Part shown: in pieces, positions 35,669 through 45,402 of the stretch
How positions within the stretch are numbered: the first letter of the stretch is position 1
Layout: each line of letters opens with the position of its first letter
From: Rhodospirillaceae bacterium
Lineage (GTDB): Bacteria > Pseudomonadota > Alphaproteobacteria > UBA6615
DNA length: 64,000 bases
Assembly: GCA_018667335.1 (NCBI GenBank)
Contig: JABIVD010000022.1
Coordinates: 99,844 to 163,843 of the forward strand
Reading direction: 5' to 3'
Position numbers and translations under genes: made by a program
Notes under the pieces: generated by a model
What the model was told of the DNA's origin: nothing
The model's database searches: none
What the model saw: only the letters and a program-made list of their open reading frames with translations

Positions 35669-38346
35669 GCGCGGTCGGCAGCCAGTTCGTCAATATCGGA
35701 GAACGGACGAATGTCACCGGGTCGGCGCGGTTTCGCGAACTGATCACGGCAGGCGACTACGACACGGCGCTGGAGGTCGCGCGCCAGCAGGTCGAGAACG
35801 GTGCCCAGATCATCGATGTGAACATGGATGAGGGGATGCTCGATTCCGAGGCGGCGATGGTGCGCTTCCTCAACCTGATCGCCGCCGAGCCTGACATCTC
35901 ACGGGTGCCCGTGATGATCGATTCTTCGAAATGGTCGGTGATCGAGGCGGGGCTCAAATGCGTGCAGGGCAAGGCGATCGTGAACTCGATCAGCCTCAAG
36001 GAGGGCGAGGAGCCGTTCTTTGAGCAGGCAAGCAAGATCCGCCGCTACGGCGCTGCGGCCGTGGTTATGGCGTTCGACGAGGACGGTCAGGCCGACACGG
36101 CCGACCGCAAGTTCGATATTTGCGCCCGGTCCTACAAGTTTCTTACTGAAGAGGTCGGGTTGCCGGCCGAGGACATCATCTTCGACCCGAACATCTTCGC
36201 TGTCGCGACGGGCATCGAAGAGCATAACGAATACGCCATCGCGTTCATCGAGGCGACGAAGCGCATTCGTGCCGAGTTGCCCCATGCCCATGTCTCGGGC
36301 GGTGTCTCGAACCTGTCCTTCTCGTTCCGCGGCAACAATGCGGTGCGCGAGGCGATGCACGCCGCATTCCTGTATCACGCCATTCGCGCCGGCATGGACA
36401 TGGGCATCGTCAATGCCGGCCAGATCATGGTCTATGACGATATTCCCGCCGATCTGCTGGAGCGGATCGAGGATGTGTTGTTCAACCGGCGTCCGGACTC
36501 GACCGATCGGCTGCTCGAGGTCGCGGACGGGCATCGCGACAGCGGTGCGGCGGCAGCCGAGAAGAACCTCGAATGGCGTGAGGGCAACGTCAACGAGCGG
36601 ATCGAATACGCACTGGTGCACGGCATCGCCGACTTCGTGGTCGAGGACGCCGAAGAGGCCCGCCAGGCGGTCGAGCGTCCGTTGCATGTGATCGAAGGCC
36701 CGCTGATGGACGGCATGAACGTGGTCGGCGACCTGTTCGGCGCGGGCAAGATGTTTCTGCCCCAGGTGGTGAAGAGCGCCCGGGTGATGAAGCAGGCTGT
36801 GGCCCATCTCACGCCGTTCATGGAAGAAGAGCGCGAGGCCGCAGGTGGCGCGGTCGAGGCCAACGGCAAGATCCTGCTCGCGACCGTCAAAGGCGACGTC
36901 CACGATATCGGCAAGAACATTGTCGGCGTGGTCCTCCAGTGCAACAGCTACGACGTTGTGGACCTGGGCGTGATGGTGCCGGCGGAGAAGATTTTGGCTG
37001 CGGCGCGGGAGGAGAATGTCGACATCATCGGGGTGTCGGGTCTGATCACGCCGAGCCTCGATGAGATGGTCAGCCTCGCCCGCGAGATGAAACGCCAGGA
37101 CTTCGAACTACCGTTGCTGATCGGCGGCGCGACCACCAGCCGGTTGCACACTGCGGTGAAGATCGACCCCGGCTATGACCACCCCGTGATCCACGTGAAC
37201 GATGCCTCGAAGGCCGTCGGTGTGATGAGCAATCTGTTGTCGAAGACGGCGCGCGACGGGTTCGTTGAAGGAATCAGGACCGAATATGCGACGGCCCGGG
37301 AGAAGCATGCGGGCAGTGGCCGGGAATCCAAACGCCAGATCATCGCCGGTGCGCGCGCCAACAAGGCACCGATCGACTGGTCGGACTATGCGGCGCCCGT
37401 GCCTTCATTTCTCGGCACGCGTGTGTTCGAGACCTACGATCTGGCCGAGCTGCGGGGCTGCATCGACTGGACACCGTTCTTCCGGACCTGGGAGCTGTCC
37501 GGCAAGTTCCCCGATATCCTGCAGGACGATATTGTCGGGGAGGCCGCGCGCGATCTGTATGACGATGCGCAGGAAATGCTCGACCGGATGGTCACCGAGC
37601 AATGGTTGAAGCCTCGCGCCGTCGTCGGCTTCTGGCCGGCCAACGCGCAGGGCGACGACATTGCGCTGTATCGCGATGAGGCGCGCACGGAACCGCTCGC
37701 CGAGATACACACGCTGCGCCAGCAGATGATGCGCGGCAACAATGCGCGGCCCAACTTCGCGCTGTCCGACTTCGTGGCGCCGGCGGATACCGGTGCTGTC
37801 GACTATTTCGGCGGCTTCGTCGTGACGGCGGGTGCGGAGATCGATGCGATCGCGTCGCGCTACGAGAAGGACAATGACGATTATAATTCGATCCTCGCCA
37901 AGGCGCTGGCGGACCGGTTGGCCGAGGCCTTCGCCGAACGCATGCACCAGCTGGTCCGGACCGAGCTTTGGGGCTATGCGCCCGACGAAGACCTGTCGAA
38001 CGCCGACCTGATTTCCGAGGAATATCAGGGCATCCGCCCCGCGCCGGGATATCCGGCCTGCCCGGATCACACGGAAAAGGGCACCCTGTTCGAGATTCTC
38101 GATGCCGAGGCCGCGACCGGCGTGTCCCTGACGGAGAGCTACGCCATGTGGCCGCCGTCATCGGTTGCCGGATTCTATATCTCCCATCCCGAGGCGCGTT
38201 TCTTTGGGGTCGGGCGGATCGAGCGCGACCAGGTCGAGGATTATGCCCGTCGCAAGGGCATGGACGTCGAGACGGCGGAGCGCTGGCTGGGGCCGAACCT
38301 CAACTACAATCCCGATGACCACGCGGACCGCGACGCCGCAGCCTAG
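35665..38346 (+). CDS. metH: Methionine synthase C-terminal modules (folate, B12, activation)
   Basis: The protein has 893 residues. Modules in order: pterin-binding barrel (residues 5-260, [14 protein letters not shown]), B12 cap helix bundle (about 300-400), B12 Rossmann domain with the His ligand in [14 protein letters not shown] (near 415), and the SAM-dependent activation domain (about 560-885, ending [20 protein letters not shown]). It works with the N-terminal module to make methionine. Its ATG overlaps the previous stop by 4 bases. Confidence 0.96.
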   Translation: MSAVGSQFVNIGERTNVTGSARFRELITAGDYDTALEVARQQVENGAQIIDVNMDEGMLDSEAAMVRFLNLIAAEPDISRVPVMIDSSKWSVIEAGLKCVQGKAIVNSISLKEGEEPFFEQASKIRRYGAAAVVMAFDEDGQADTADRKFDICARSYKFLTEEVGLPAEDIIFDPNIFAVATGIEEHNEYAIAFIEATKRIRAELPHAHVSGGVSNLSFSFRGNNAVREAMHAAFLYHAIRAGMDMGIVNAGQIMVYDDIPADLLERIEDVLFNRRPDSTDRLLEVADGHRDSGAAAAEKNLEWREGNVNERIEYALVHGIADFVVEDAEEARQAVERPLHVIEGPLMDGMNVVGDLFGAGKMFLPQVVKSARVMKQAVAHLTPFMEEEREAAGGAVEANGKILLATVKGDVHDIGKNIVGVVLQCNSYDVVDLGVMVPAEKILAAAREENVDIIGVSGLITPSLDEMVSLAREMKRQDFELPLLIGGATTSRLHTAVKIDPGYDHPVIHVNDASKAVGVMSNLLSKTARDGFVEGIRTEYATAREKHAGSGRESKRQIIAGARANKAPIDWSDYAAPVPSFLGTRVFETYDLAELRGCIDWTPFFRTWELSGKFPDILQDDIVGEAARDLYDDAQEMLDRMVTEQWLKPRAVVGFWPANAQGDDIALYRDEARTEPLAEIHTLRQQMMRGNNARPNFALSDFVAPADTGAVDYFGGFVVTAGAEIDAIASRYEKDNDDYNSILAKALADRLAEAFAERMHQLVRTELWGYAPDEDLSNADLISEEYQGIRPAPGYPACPDHTEKGTLFEILDAEAATGVSLTESYAMWPPSSVAGFYISHPEARFFGVGRIERDQVEDYARRKGMDVETAERWLGPNLNYNPDDHADRDAAA

Positions 38347-38364
38347 GCAGAATCACGACGAAGG

Positions 38365-39606
38365 CTATTCGCCGACGACCATCCGCCGGGTTTCCGTCTC
38401 TGCCACCACGCGCCCGCGGCGGATCACGTAGCGTCGGTCGGGTTTCTCGACGATGGCTTCCAGTGGTGTTTTCGCGTCGAGGATCACCAGATCGCCGGCA
38501 CAGCCGGGCGCGGTTCCGTAGTCGGTGAGACCCAGGACCTTCGCGGCGTTGTCTGTTGTCATGGTGAACACGGCCTCGATCTCGTCGGGCTGGCTCATAT
38601 GGGCCGCATGGGCCAGCAGAAATGCCAGTTCCAGCGGGTCGTCGCGCCCGAACGGGTAGAACATATCCCGCAAATTGTCCTGGCCGAACGCCACGTTGAC
38701 TCCACGGGAAAGCAACTCCTTTACCCGTGTGATCCCGCGCCGCTTGGGATGTGAATCCTCGCGACCCTGGAGCATCAGGTTGGTCGCCGGGTTGGTGATC
38801 ATGTGGATGCCCGCCGCAGCGACCATGTCCATCACCCGCTCGGCATAGTCGTCGGGATAGGCGGCGAGCGCGCAGGTGTGGCCGGCGATGACACGCCCCT
38901 GCCAACCATGGGCGATCGTGGCCTCACACAGCATCTCGAGCGTGCGCGCGTTCGGGTCGTCCGTCTCGTCGATATGCATGTCGACGGCGCAGTCATGTTC
39001 CCGGGCGATGTCGAACGCGATCTCGATATGGGCACGGCTCTCATCGGGGCCGGCCTCGTTGAAGGGCATGCCGCCGATCTGGTCGGCGCCGCGATCCATG
39101 GCCTCGCGCAGCAGCGCCTCGCAGCCGGGGTCGCCGACGATGCCCTTCTGGGGAAAGGCGACGATTTGCAGTTCGATCAAATTCGCGAATTGCGCCCGCA
39201 CGTCCAGCAGCGCGTCGAACGCAGTCAGGCCGCAACCTGTATCGATGTCGATATGGGTGCGCATGCGGGTGACGCCGTTGGAGATCGCCGCCCGGATGAT
39301 GTGCCCGGCCCGCGCGACGATATCTTCGCTCGAATAACTCTGCTTGCGGACGCCGAGAATCTCGATGGCCTCATCGAGGGACCCACTGGCATTCACCGGG
39401 ATGCTGTCGGCGAGCATCACCTTGTCGAGATGGATATGGGGCTCGATGAAACCTGGCACGCAGAGGTGGCCCGCCGCTTCGATGATGGTCGCTGTGGCTG
39501 GATCGACGTCCCCGATATCCACATACAGGCCGTCGGATATGGCCAGGTCTGCCGGTCCCGGTTGGCCCCAGACGGCGGCGTTGCGGATGAGCATGTCCGT
39601 GTTCAT
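38365..39606 (-). CDS. Cytosine deaminase-like metal-dependent amidohydrolase
   Basis: The protein has 413 residues. Metal ligands of the CodA-type TIM barrel are in GFIEPHIHLDK (His57, His59), DMHIDETDD (near 213), AGHTCAL (near 244) and FGQDNLRDMFYPFG (Asp near 314). CodA relatives deaminate cytosine, isoguanine, creatinine or related cyclic amidines. It is the last gene of the long leftward heterocycle operon and overlaps the cyclase gene by 4 bases. It may remove ammonia from an amino-substituted ring so that the later hydrolases can open it. Confidence 0.88.
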   Translation of the reverse strand: MNTDMLIRNAAVWGQPGPADLAISDGLYVDIGDVDPATATIIEAAGHLCVPGFIEPHIHLDKVMLADSIPVNASGSLDEAIEILGVRKQSYSSEDIVARAGHIIRAAISNGVTRMRTHIDIDTGCGLTAFDALLDVRAQFANLIELQIVAFPQKGIVGDPGCEALLREAMDRGADQIGGMPFNEAGPDESRAHIEIAFDIAREHDCAVDMHIDETDDPNARTLEMLCEATIAHGWQGRVIAGHTCALAAYPDDYAERVMDMVAAAGIHMITNPATNLMLQGREDSHPKRRGITRVKELLSRGVNVAFGQDNLRDMFYPFGRDDPLELAFLLAHAAHMSQPDEIEAVFTMTTDNAAKVLGLTDYGTAPGCAGDLVILDAKTPLEAIVEKPDRRYVIRRGRVVAETETRRMVVGE

Positions 39607-42600
39607 GTGACCGGTTCCCCTGCTAGCGCTTCCGTCAGGCGTGTTGCCGCGTGAATGAAGCCGTCTCGCTTGGCCACGCGGTGGATGGCGTCGAGATTGC
39701 GGGTTGCGGCGTCATCACCCGGGTCGCGTCCGTGCGCCGCGAGGGCCCGTCCGCGGGCGATGAAGAAGTCGGTCCAGGGCAGGGGCTCGTCGTCGGTATA
39801 CGCATCGAGCGCATCGGCGCGGGCGTCGGCCGCATTCCAGTCACCCGCGTCGAGCGCCGCCTCTATGGCGTCGCGGTAGAACCAGAACACATTGTGCGCG
39901 ATTGGGCTCTCTGTGTTGAGCAGCGCTTCGCCGTCCCGCAGCGCGGTTTCGCGGTCTGTCGGGGTCTTTCCAATCTGGCCGAGCAGCCCGAGAACCCGCG
40001 CGCCGATGAACACCATGCCGAAACTGCGCGAGAGCGTGAGAGCGTGTTCGGCACATTCCTGCGCGCCGTCGGGGTCGCCTAGATTCCAGCGGGCGCGGGC
40101 TCGTTGGATAGAGTTGTAGGCGTCGAGCCGTTGATTGCCGATCTCAGCGATATGCGTGGCGTCGGCTTCCAGCAATGTATCGGCTTCCTGGGGGTGGCCA
40201 CCCTCCATCAGCATCTCTGCCTCGATGATGCCGGTGATGATCAGTGACCTGATGTTTCCCACCCGTTCGGCAAAAGCACGTGCTGCTTGCACATCCTCGA
40301 GCGCCGCAGCGTTCTCGTTCATGTAGCGGCGGCAGACACCGACCATGTGCCGGTTGGACAGCTCGATGCGTCCGAGGCCGTGATCGGCGGCAAGCTCGAC
40401 GCAGGCGAGGAAGCTTTCATAGGCGGAGCCCATCCGCCCGGCGGCGTAGTGGGCATCGCCGATCCCGCCCAATGCCATCGCCTGCCATTCGGGATCGCCA
40501 GCCTGTTGCGCATATTCGAGTGCGGCTTCCTGATCGGCCAGGCATCCGGTGATGTCCGCGCTCGAGAACCGTAACGTTCCCCGGTAGTGGTGAAATCGCG
40601 TCAGGGCCTGTTGGTCCAAACTGTCGAAATCTATCGTTTCGAGGCGGGCCAGCCCCTCATCGACTTCGCCGGTGACGCGGAGACAGGCGACCTCACCCAG
40701 AGCCGCGCGGGCACGGGTTTCCGGCGCGGGATGGGCCTCACCCAGTGCCCGATACTGTTCGATGGCCTCGCGCACGTTTCCGGAATCGTGATGGATGTCG
40801 GCGTTCAGCAACGCCAGCTCGAACCCGTCACCGGCGTCCGGGTCGGAGGTGAGGCCGCGTTTTGTGAGTTCGAGCGCAGCGGGGTATCGATAGGCCGCAG
40901 CTTGCAGGCGTGCCGCCGAGAGGAATGCGGCGGGGGCCTGCGGATCGCGCGCTTTTGACAGATGTTCGGCGTGCAGGGTTGCATCGCGCGTGGCGTACCA
41001 TCCGGCCGCCGCCAGGTGGAGATCCTGGGCGCGCGTGGATAGCAGGCTTTCATAGATTCCATCACGCACCAGTGCATGCGCGAAGCGCCAGGCCTCGCCG
41101 TCGCGGCGCACCAGGCCGCGTGCGGCGATTGTCTCCACATCGGCTACCGTACGGCCCAACAATGCCGCCACACCACCGACCGTGAATCGCTGGCCGAACG
41201 CCGAGGCAGCCTGCAGTAATTCTCGTTCGTTTGCAGGCAATTGGTCCACTTGCGCCAAGACGATGGATTGTACGCTGTCGGGCAACGTGTCGGTGCCGCT
41301 TTCGCCGGCGGCGCGCGCGAGATGCTCCAGGAACAGCGGGTTGCCGTCCGCCCGTGCGATGCAGTCCGCCCGGACTTTGTCATCAAGGTCTGCCAATGCG
41401 CCGGTGAGTGCCGCGGCGTCCGCCTCGTCGAGTGGTCCGAGATCGCTGGTGACGATCGACGTGCCTCGCACGCCGGCACGCCAGGCGGCGTCGAACGGGT
41501 CATTTTCGATCCGTGTGGTGACGATCAACAACACCGGCAACTCGGCGATGCGCGTCGCCAGGGTTGCGAGCCGTTCGCGGACGTCGGCGTCGGCCCAGTG
41601 GGCGTCTTCGACAATCAACAGGATGGGCGCTTTGGCGGCGTGTTCGGTCGCCACGGCAATCGCTTCGCCGATGCCGTGGTGGCGGCCCTCCGGTGTCTCG
41701 GCTGCGAAAATGGGCCGGGTTTCGCTGGTCTGTGGCAAGGCGAGGACTTCAAGCAGATATGGCGCCAACGATTGCGGTAGTTCGCCGGTCTGCAGCTGGT
41801 CGTTGAGCGCATCGGCGCGCTCTTCGCCGGCCGGAAGGTCAAGCAAGCTGGCGACGAGATCCCGGATTGCGTCGGCGCCGGTGCCGGCACCGAAATCGAG
41901 CACTGCGGCGCGGTGAACCGGTATATCTGCTGCCCGGGCGCGTGACGCCAGCTCTTCGGCCAGGCGTGTCTTTCCGATCCCTGCTTCGCCGCGGAGTATA
42001 AATATTTGCCCCTGGCGGCTTCGTTGTGTTTCGGCAAGGAGTCCGTCGAATTGTTGTAACTCGCGGTGGCGGCCAACCAGGGCGCGCTGGCTGGCTTGCC
42101 GATCGTGCAGGCCGTCTATTGCCCAGGCTGAAACCGGCGCATCGATGCCCTTGATCTGGCCGGTTTCACGTTGGGTGGCGTCGGCAAACTCCGAAACGGC
42201 GCGATGAACCTCCCCCGAGACGACGATCTCGTCCGTCTGGGCGACGTCGCGCAGTCGTGACGCCAAGTTTACCGATTCGCCGATCACCGCATATTCGCGG
42301 TGTGCGTCGCTGCCCGTGCCGCTGGCCACGACGGTGCCGCTGGCGACGCCGATATGGACCTTAAGGGGTGGATCCAGCCCTGCGGCGCCGGCCTTGATGG
42401 CCAGCGCTGCACGAACCGCGCGCTCGGGATCGTTTGTGTGGGCGCGTGGCGCGCCGAACACGGCCATCACCTCGTCGCCGATATGTTTGTCGATTCGGCC
42501 ACCGAGATCGGTAATTGCAAGATCCGCGATCTCGAAGAAACCGTTCAGCATGTCGCGGGTCGCCTCGGCGCCCAGCTCGCCGCTCATGCGGGTGAAACCG

Positions 42601-42875
42601 GAAATATCTGCAAACAGCACGGTTACCGGTCGCCGATCGCCGCGCATTTCGGCCGCTTCGTCACGGATGTCTGTGGGGTCTGTTGCGCCCAGTGCCACGA
42701 TGGCGCCGGCGAAGCGCTTGCGGTGGCCGAGAGTCAGGCCGAGTTCCTTGAGGTCGTCGTCGGTCAGATCCGGCAGCAGGTCGAACTCGATGTCGTTCTC
42801 GGCAAAGACCTCGGCATAGCCGCCGAGCCCGTTCGCATCGAGCCACGCGTCCAGACGGTTCACCACGCGATACAT
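39603..42875 (-). CDS. SAM domain - class III adenylate cyclase - AAA ATPase - TPR protein
   Basis: This is a protein of about 1090 residues. A sterile-alpha-motif domain (residues 2-65, LDAWLDANGLGGYAEVF) is followed by a class III nucleotide cyclase (about 80-250: VLFADISGFTRMSG, KHIGDEVMAVFG and EYAVIGESVNLASRL, so both metal Asp residues and the transition-state Asn-x-x-x-Arg are present). A STAND-type ATPase follows with LRGEAGIGKTRLAEE near 295, then about 400 residues of TPR-like helices. It would couple ligand or partner sensing by the TPR part to cAMP or cGMP synthesis. ATG 42875 is chosen; TTG 42929 is possible. Its place inside a catabolic operon is unusual. Confidence 0.88.
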   Translation of the reverse strand: MYRVVNRLDAWLDANGLGGYAEVFAENDIEFDLLPDLTDDDLKELGLTLGHRKRFAGAIVALGATDPTDIRDEAAEMRGDRRPVTVLFADISGFTRMSGELGAEATRDMLNGFFEIADLAITDLGGRIDKHIGDEVMAVFGAPRAHTNDPERAVRAALAIKAGAAGLDPPLKVHIGVASGTVVASGTGSDAHREYAVIGESVNLASRLRDVAQTDEIVVSGEVHRAVSEFADATQRETGQIKGIDAPVSAWAIDGLHDRQASQRALVGRHRELQQFDGLLAETQRSRQGQIFILRGEAGIGKTRLAEELASRARAADIPVHRAAVLDFGAGTGADAIRDLVASLLDLPAGEERADALNDQLQTGELPQSLAPYLLEVLALPQTSETRPIFAAETPEGRHHGIGEAIAVATEHAAKAPILLIVEDAHWADADVRERLATLATRIAELPVLLIVTTRIENDPFDAAWRAGVRGTSIVTSDLGPLDEADAAALTGALADLDDKVRADCIARADGNPLFLEHLARAAGESGTDTLPDSVQSIVLAQVDQLPANERELLQAASAFGQRFTVGGVAALLGRTVADVETIAARGLVRRDGEAWRFAHALVRDGIYESLLSTRAQDLHLAAAGWYATRDATLHAEHLSKARDPQAPAAFLSAARLQAAAYRYPAALELTKRGLTSDPDAGDGFELALLNADIHHDSGNVREAIEQYRALGEAHPAPETRARAALGEVACLRVTGEVDEGLARLETIDFDSLDQQALTRFHHYRGTLRFSSADITGCLADQEAALEYAQQAGDPEWQAMALGGIGDAHYAAGRMGSAYESFLACVELAADHGLGRIELSNRHMVGVCRRYMNENAAALEDVQAARAFAERVGNIRSLIITGIIEAEMLMEGGHPQEADTLLEADATHIAEIGNQRLDAYNSIQRARARWNLGDPDGAQECAEHALTLSRSFGMVFIGARVLGLLGQIGKTPTDRETALRDGEALLNTESPIAHNVFWFYRDAIEAALDAGDWNAADARADALDAYTDDEPLPWTDFFIARGRALAAHGRDPGDDAATRNLDAIHRVAKRDGFIHAATRLTEALAGEPVT

Positions 42876-42999
42876 CCGGGGATGGGCGCTTGTGTCGATA
42901 ATGCGGAGTTTGGTTTCACAGCCCCGCAAGTATCTCAGAACCGGCCCCGTGGTGCGATCACGAAACGTCCACTTGGTGACGCGGGGAATCCGCGAGCGC

Positions 43000-44220
43000 C
43001 TACAGACCCTGTTCGATGACGTGTTCCACGGGGCGTCCGCTGACCCGAATTATACGCTCCAGGGGTAAGTTCAGGGTCGGGTCGTCTGTCGGACTGTCGA
43101 GCCCGCGCTGGATAAACGCCCCAAGATTGCGTGCATGATTGAGCGCGCGTTTCCCGGCGGGCAGGCGCTCTGCCTCGTAGCGCGCCATGGCCTCGGGGAT
43201 GCTCTCGCATTCCGCCAGGGCGTCAGCGAGTGCCAAGGCGTCCTGTCCCGCCTTGAGCACGCCGACCCCGACATGGGGCCTGGCGACGAATGCCGCGTCG
43301 CCGATCAGGGCCACATTGCCGAATGCGAGGTGGTCATTGTCCACATCGTAGATCGGCTGCACGGTCGTCGAATCCGCGCGCATCACTGCCTCGTGGAAAT
43401 TGGCCGGCATCTCGCGGCGCGCATTCTCGCGCACCGTTTCCACATGTTCGGGCCGCATCAGATGCGGGGAGATGCCGTGCTCATATGTCTTGCCCGATGC
43501 GTCGGTCAGAATGTCGGCGAGTTTTTCGTCAGATGCCGGGTGATACCAGAGATAGGTGTAGCGGCGTTCGCCGGGGATCTGTGACCCATCCGGCCCATCG
43601 ATCGGATAGCCGATCAGCTGGCTGCCGGACATGAACAGGAATGCATAGTGATCGAAGATGTTGGCGCGGAATGTCTCGGAGAGTTTTGCTTCCTGACTGG
43701 TTCCGCGCCAGGCGACATAGCCCGCATACTCGGGCTGAATTTCCGGGGCGACGATCTGGCGAACGCCGGACCGAAACCCGTCGGCACCGATGACCACATC
43801 GGCTTCGAATGTCCGACCCTCGGTCGTGCGGACAATCGTCACGTCGCCCGACGTCTCCATTCCCGCGAAGACATTCCCGCCGTGATAACGCGCGCCCGGG
43901 AATCTCTCAAACAGTGACAGGTAGACCTGATTCCACGCGCAGAGCTGCTGGTCGAGTGCAAATTGAGAGACAATCGCGCCGCTACGATCGAAGGCCGTGC
44001 GACCGGAAACATCGATGCCACCCGACACCCCGCGGGGCACGTCGAGCAGGTCGAGGAGGTCTTCCAGCTCCGCGTGACGCGCAATGCCCTGGCCCCGCGA
44101 TGCGAGGTTCTCTGGCGCGATCTCCAGAATGTCGACGTCCCAGCCGCGGCGGATCAGGTAGTTGCCCGCGAACAGGCCACCCACCGACCCGCCTACGATG
44201 ACGGCGCGCTTGTTCTGCAT
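43000..44220 (-). CDS. FAD-dependent monooxygenase (2,6-dihydroxypyridine/salicylate hydroxylase type)
   Basis: The protein has 406 residues. The FAD dinucleotide site is VIVGGSVGGLFAGNYLIRRG, with GSVGGL as in dihydroxypyridine hydroxylases; DG motif VVIGADGFRSGVR near 155; second FAD motif ALIGDAAFVARPHVGVG near 300. YVAWRGTS is typical of this subgroup. It would hydroxylate an N-heteroaromatic ring with NAD(P)H and O2 and so prime it for ring opening. ATG 44220 is preferred to a TTG five codons upstream. It is 36 bases after the ring-opening amidohydrolase gene. Confidence 0.88.
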   Translation of the reverse strand: MQNKRAVIVGGSVGGLFAGNYLIRRGWDVDILEIAPENLASRGQGIARHAELEDLLDLLDVPRGVSGGIDVSGRTAFDRSGAIVSQFALDQQLCAWNQVYLSLFERFPGARYHGGNVFAGMETSGDVTIVRTTEGRTFEADVVIGADGFRSGVRQIVAPEIQPEYAGYVAWRGTSQEAKLSETFRANIFDHYAFLFMSGSQLIGYPIDGPDGSQIPGERRYTYLWYHPASDEKLADILTDASGKTYEHGISPHLMRPEHVETVRENARREMPANFHEAVMRADSTTVQPIYDVDNDHLAFGNVALIGDAAFVARPHVGVGVLKAGQDALALADALAECESIPEAMARYEAERLPAGKRALNHARNLGAFIQRGLDSPTDDPTLNLPLERIIRVSGRPVEHVIEQGL

Positions 44221-44256
44221 GGTGTGTGAAACCAAAACCGTGCGCGCGCGAAGCCG

Positions 44257-45351
44257 CTATTCGCCCAGATCGACGATGGCGATGACGGGCCCGCCACCCT
44301 GTGGGCCCTGATGCATGGCGTCCACCGACACGAATACAGCCGGGTCGCCGATGGCCATCGCGGCGACGCCACCGACCGCTGCCTTGGAATGGCGGTGATG
44401 GTGCACATCGGAATCGTCGAGCATGATCTGGCGACGGCCGCGCAAGCGTGCGCTCGGGTCGGCCTCGCACTTCATGAAGCAGTTGACGACCTTTCCGTTC
44501 AAATCCTCGGAGCGGGGTCGATCAGGCAGTTCCAGACCGGCGTCGCGGATTGAATCATAGATGCCGTCGACGTCGAGCGCGTCCTTCATCACGGAATGGC
44601 CGATCCGGTACCGACCGCCGGCGCCGGCCTTGTTGCCAAACAGCACGATCTGCGCCCGGTCGAGCTCGACGCCCGACGAACAGGACGCGACTGCCGAATA
44701 GAGGTCCATGTTTTTGCAGATTTCCTCGGCCTTCGGCATCTCGATCTCGCCCAACGCCACGGCGATGCCCAGTCCGGTCGTGCCGTTGGAGACGCCCATC
44801 GAATCATGGACCTCGCAGGCCACCGTCTGGCCGCGGGTGTGCGCGTCCTGCACGCCCTCGACCGTCAGCAAAGGTGTCTTGGTCTGGACGTAGTGGACGT
44901 CCTTGGGGTCGGTGATGCCGGCGTCGGCCATCGCGCCACGTACGGCGTCGGCGACCTTTTCGACCATCGCCAGGCGGCCGATGTCCTCGGGGAACAGTTC
45001 CACGCTCATGGCGGTGCCCATGACGATGCGGTCCTTGTCGTCGGGGCCGGTCGCGTCATTGCGGGCGAAGGCGACGGCATGGGGGGTGATCACCCCGTCG
45101 CAGCCACCCGACCAGACCATGGGGATTTCCTTGATCTCGGCCTCGGACCGGCTGCCATGCTGCATCAGCACCGCGCGGTAGGCCTGGTCCGAGAGGATGC
45201 GGGTGAAGTCGTTGACCCCGCCATTGCCCTCGGTCTTGCCGATGACGGCGACGATCTCGTCGGCAGCGGCGTCGCCGGAGGCGATCCACTCGTCGAGCCC
45301 GGAGGCGTCGGAGACGGACTTGATTTCGATCTTTCGGACATCGATTGCCAT
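44257..45351 (-). CDS. Ring-opening amidohydrolase (barbiturase / cyanuric acid hydrolase family)
   Basis: This 364-residue protein has the three-fold repeated fold of AtzD and barbiturase. All three Lys-Ser pairs can be placed: K39 ([13 protein letters not shown]) with S81 ([13 protein letters not shown]), K158 (QTKTPLLT) with S226 (ASCSSGVEL), and K294 (NCFMKCEAD) with S342 ([15 protein letters not shown]). The [14 protein letters not shown] stretch is also typical. It hydrolyses a six-membered cyclic imide such as barbiturate (to ureidomalonate) or cyanurate (to carboxybiuret); the sequence alone does not decide. It is flanked by an amidase and a monooxygenase in one operon. Confidence 0.93.
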   Translation of the reverse strand: MAIDVRKIEIKSVSDASGLDEWIASGDAAADEIVAVIGKTEGNGGVNDFTRILSDQAYRAVLMQHGSRSEAEIKEIPMVWSGGCDGVITPHAVAFARNDATGPDDKDRIVMGTAMSVELFPEDIGRLAMVEKVADAVRGAMADAGITDPKDVHYVQTKTPLLTVEGVQDAHTRGQTVACEVHDSMGVSNGTTGLGIAVALGEIEMPKAEEICKNMDLYSAVASCSSGVELDRAQIVLFGNKAGAGGRYRIGHSVMKDALDVDGIYDSIRDAGLELPDRPRSEDLNGKVVNCFMKCEADPSARLRGRRQIMLDDSDVHHHRHSKAAVGGVAAMAIGDPAVFVSVDAMHQGPQGGGPVIAIVDLGE

Positions 45352-45402
45352 ATGGAATTTCCCTGGTTGTTTGGTTTTTTCAGCCGGCGTGCCGACAGGA
45401 TA

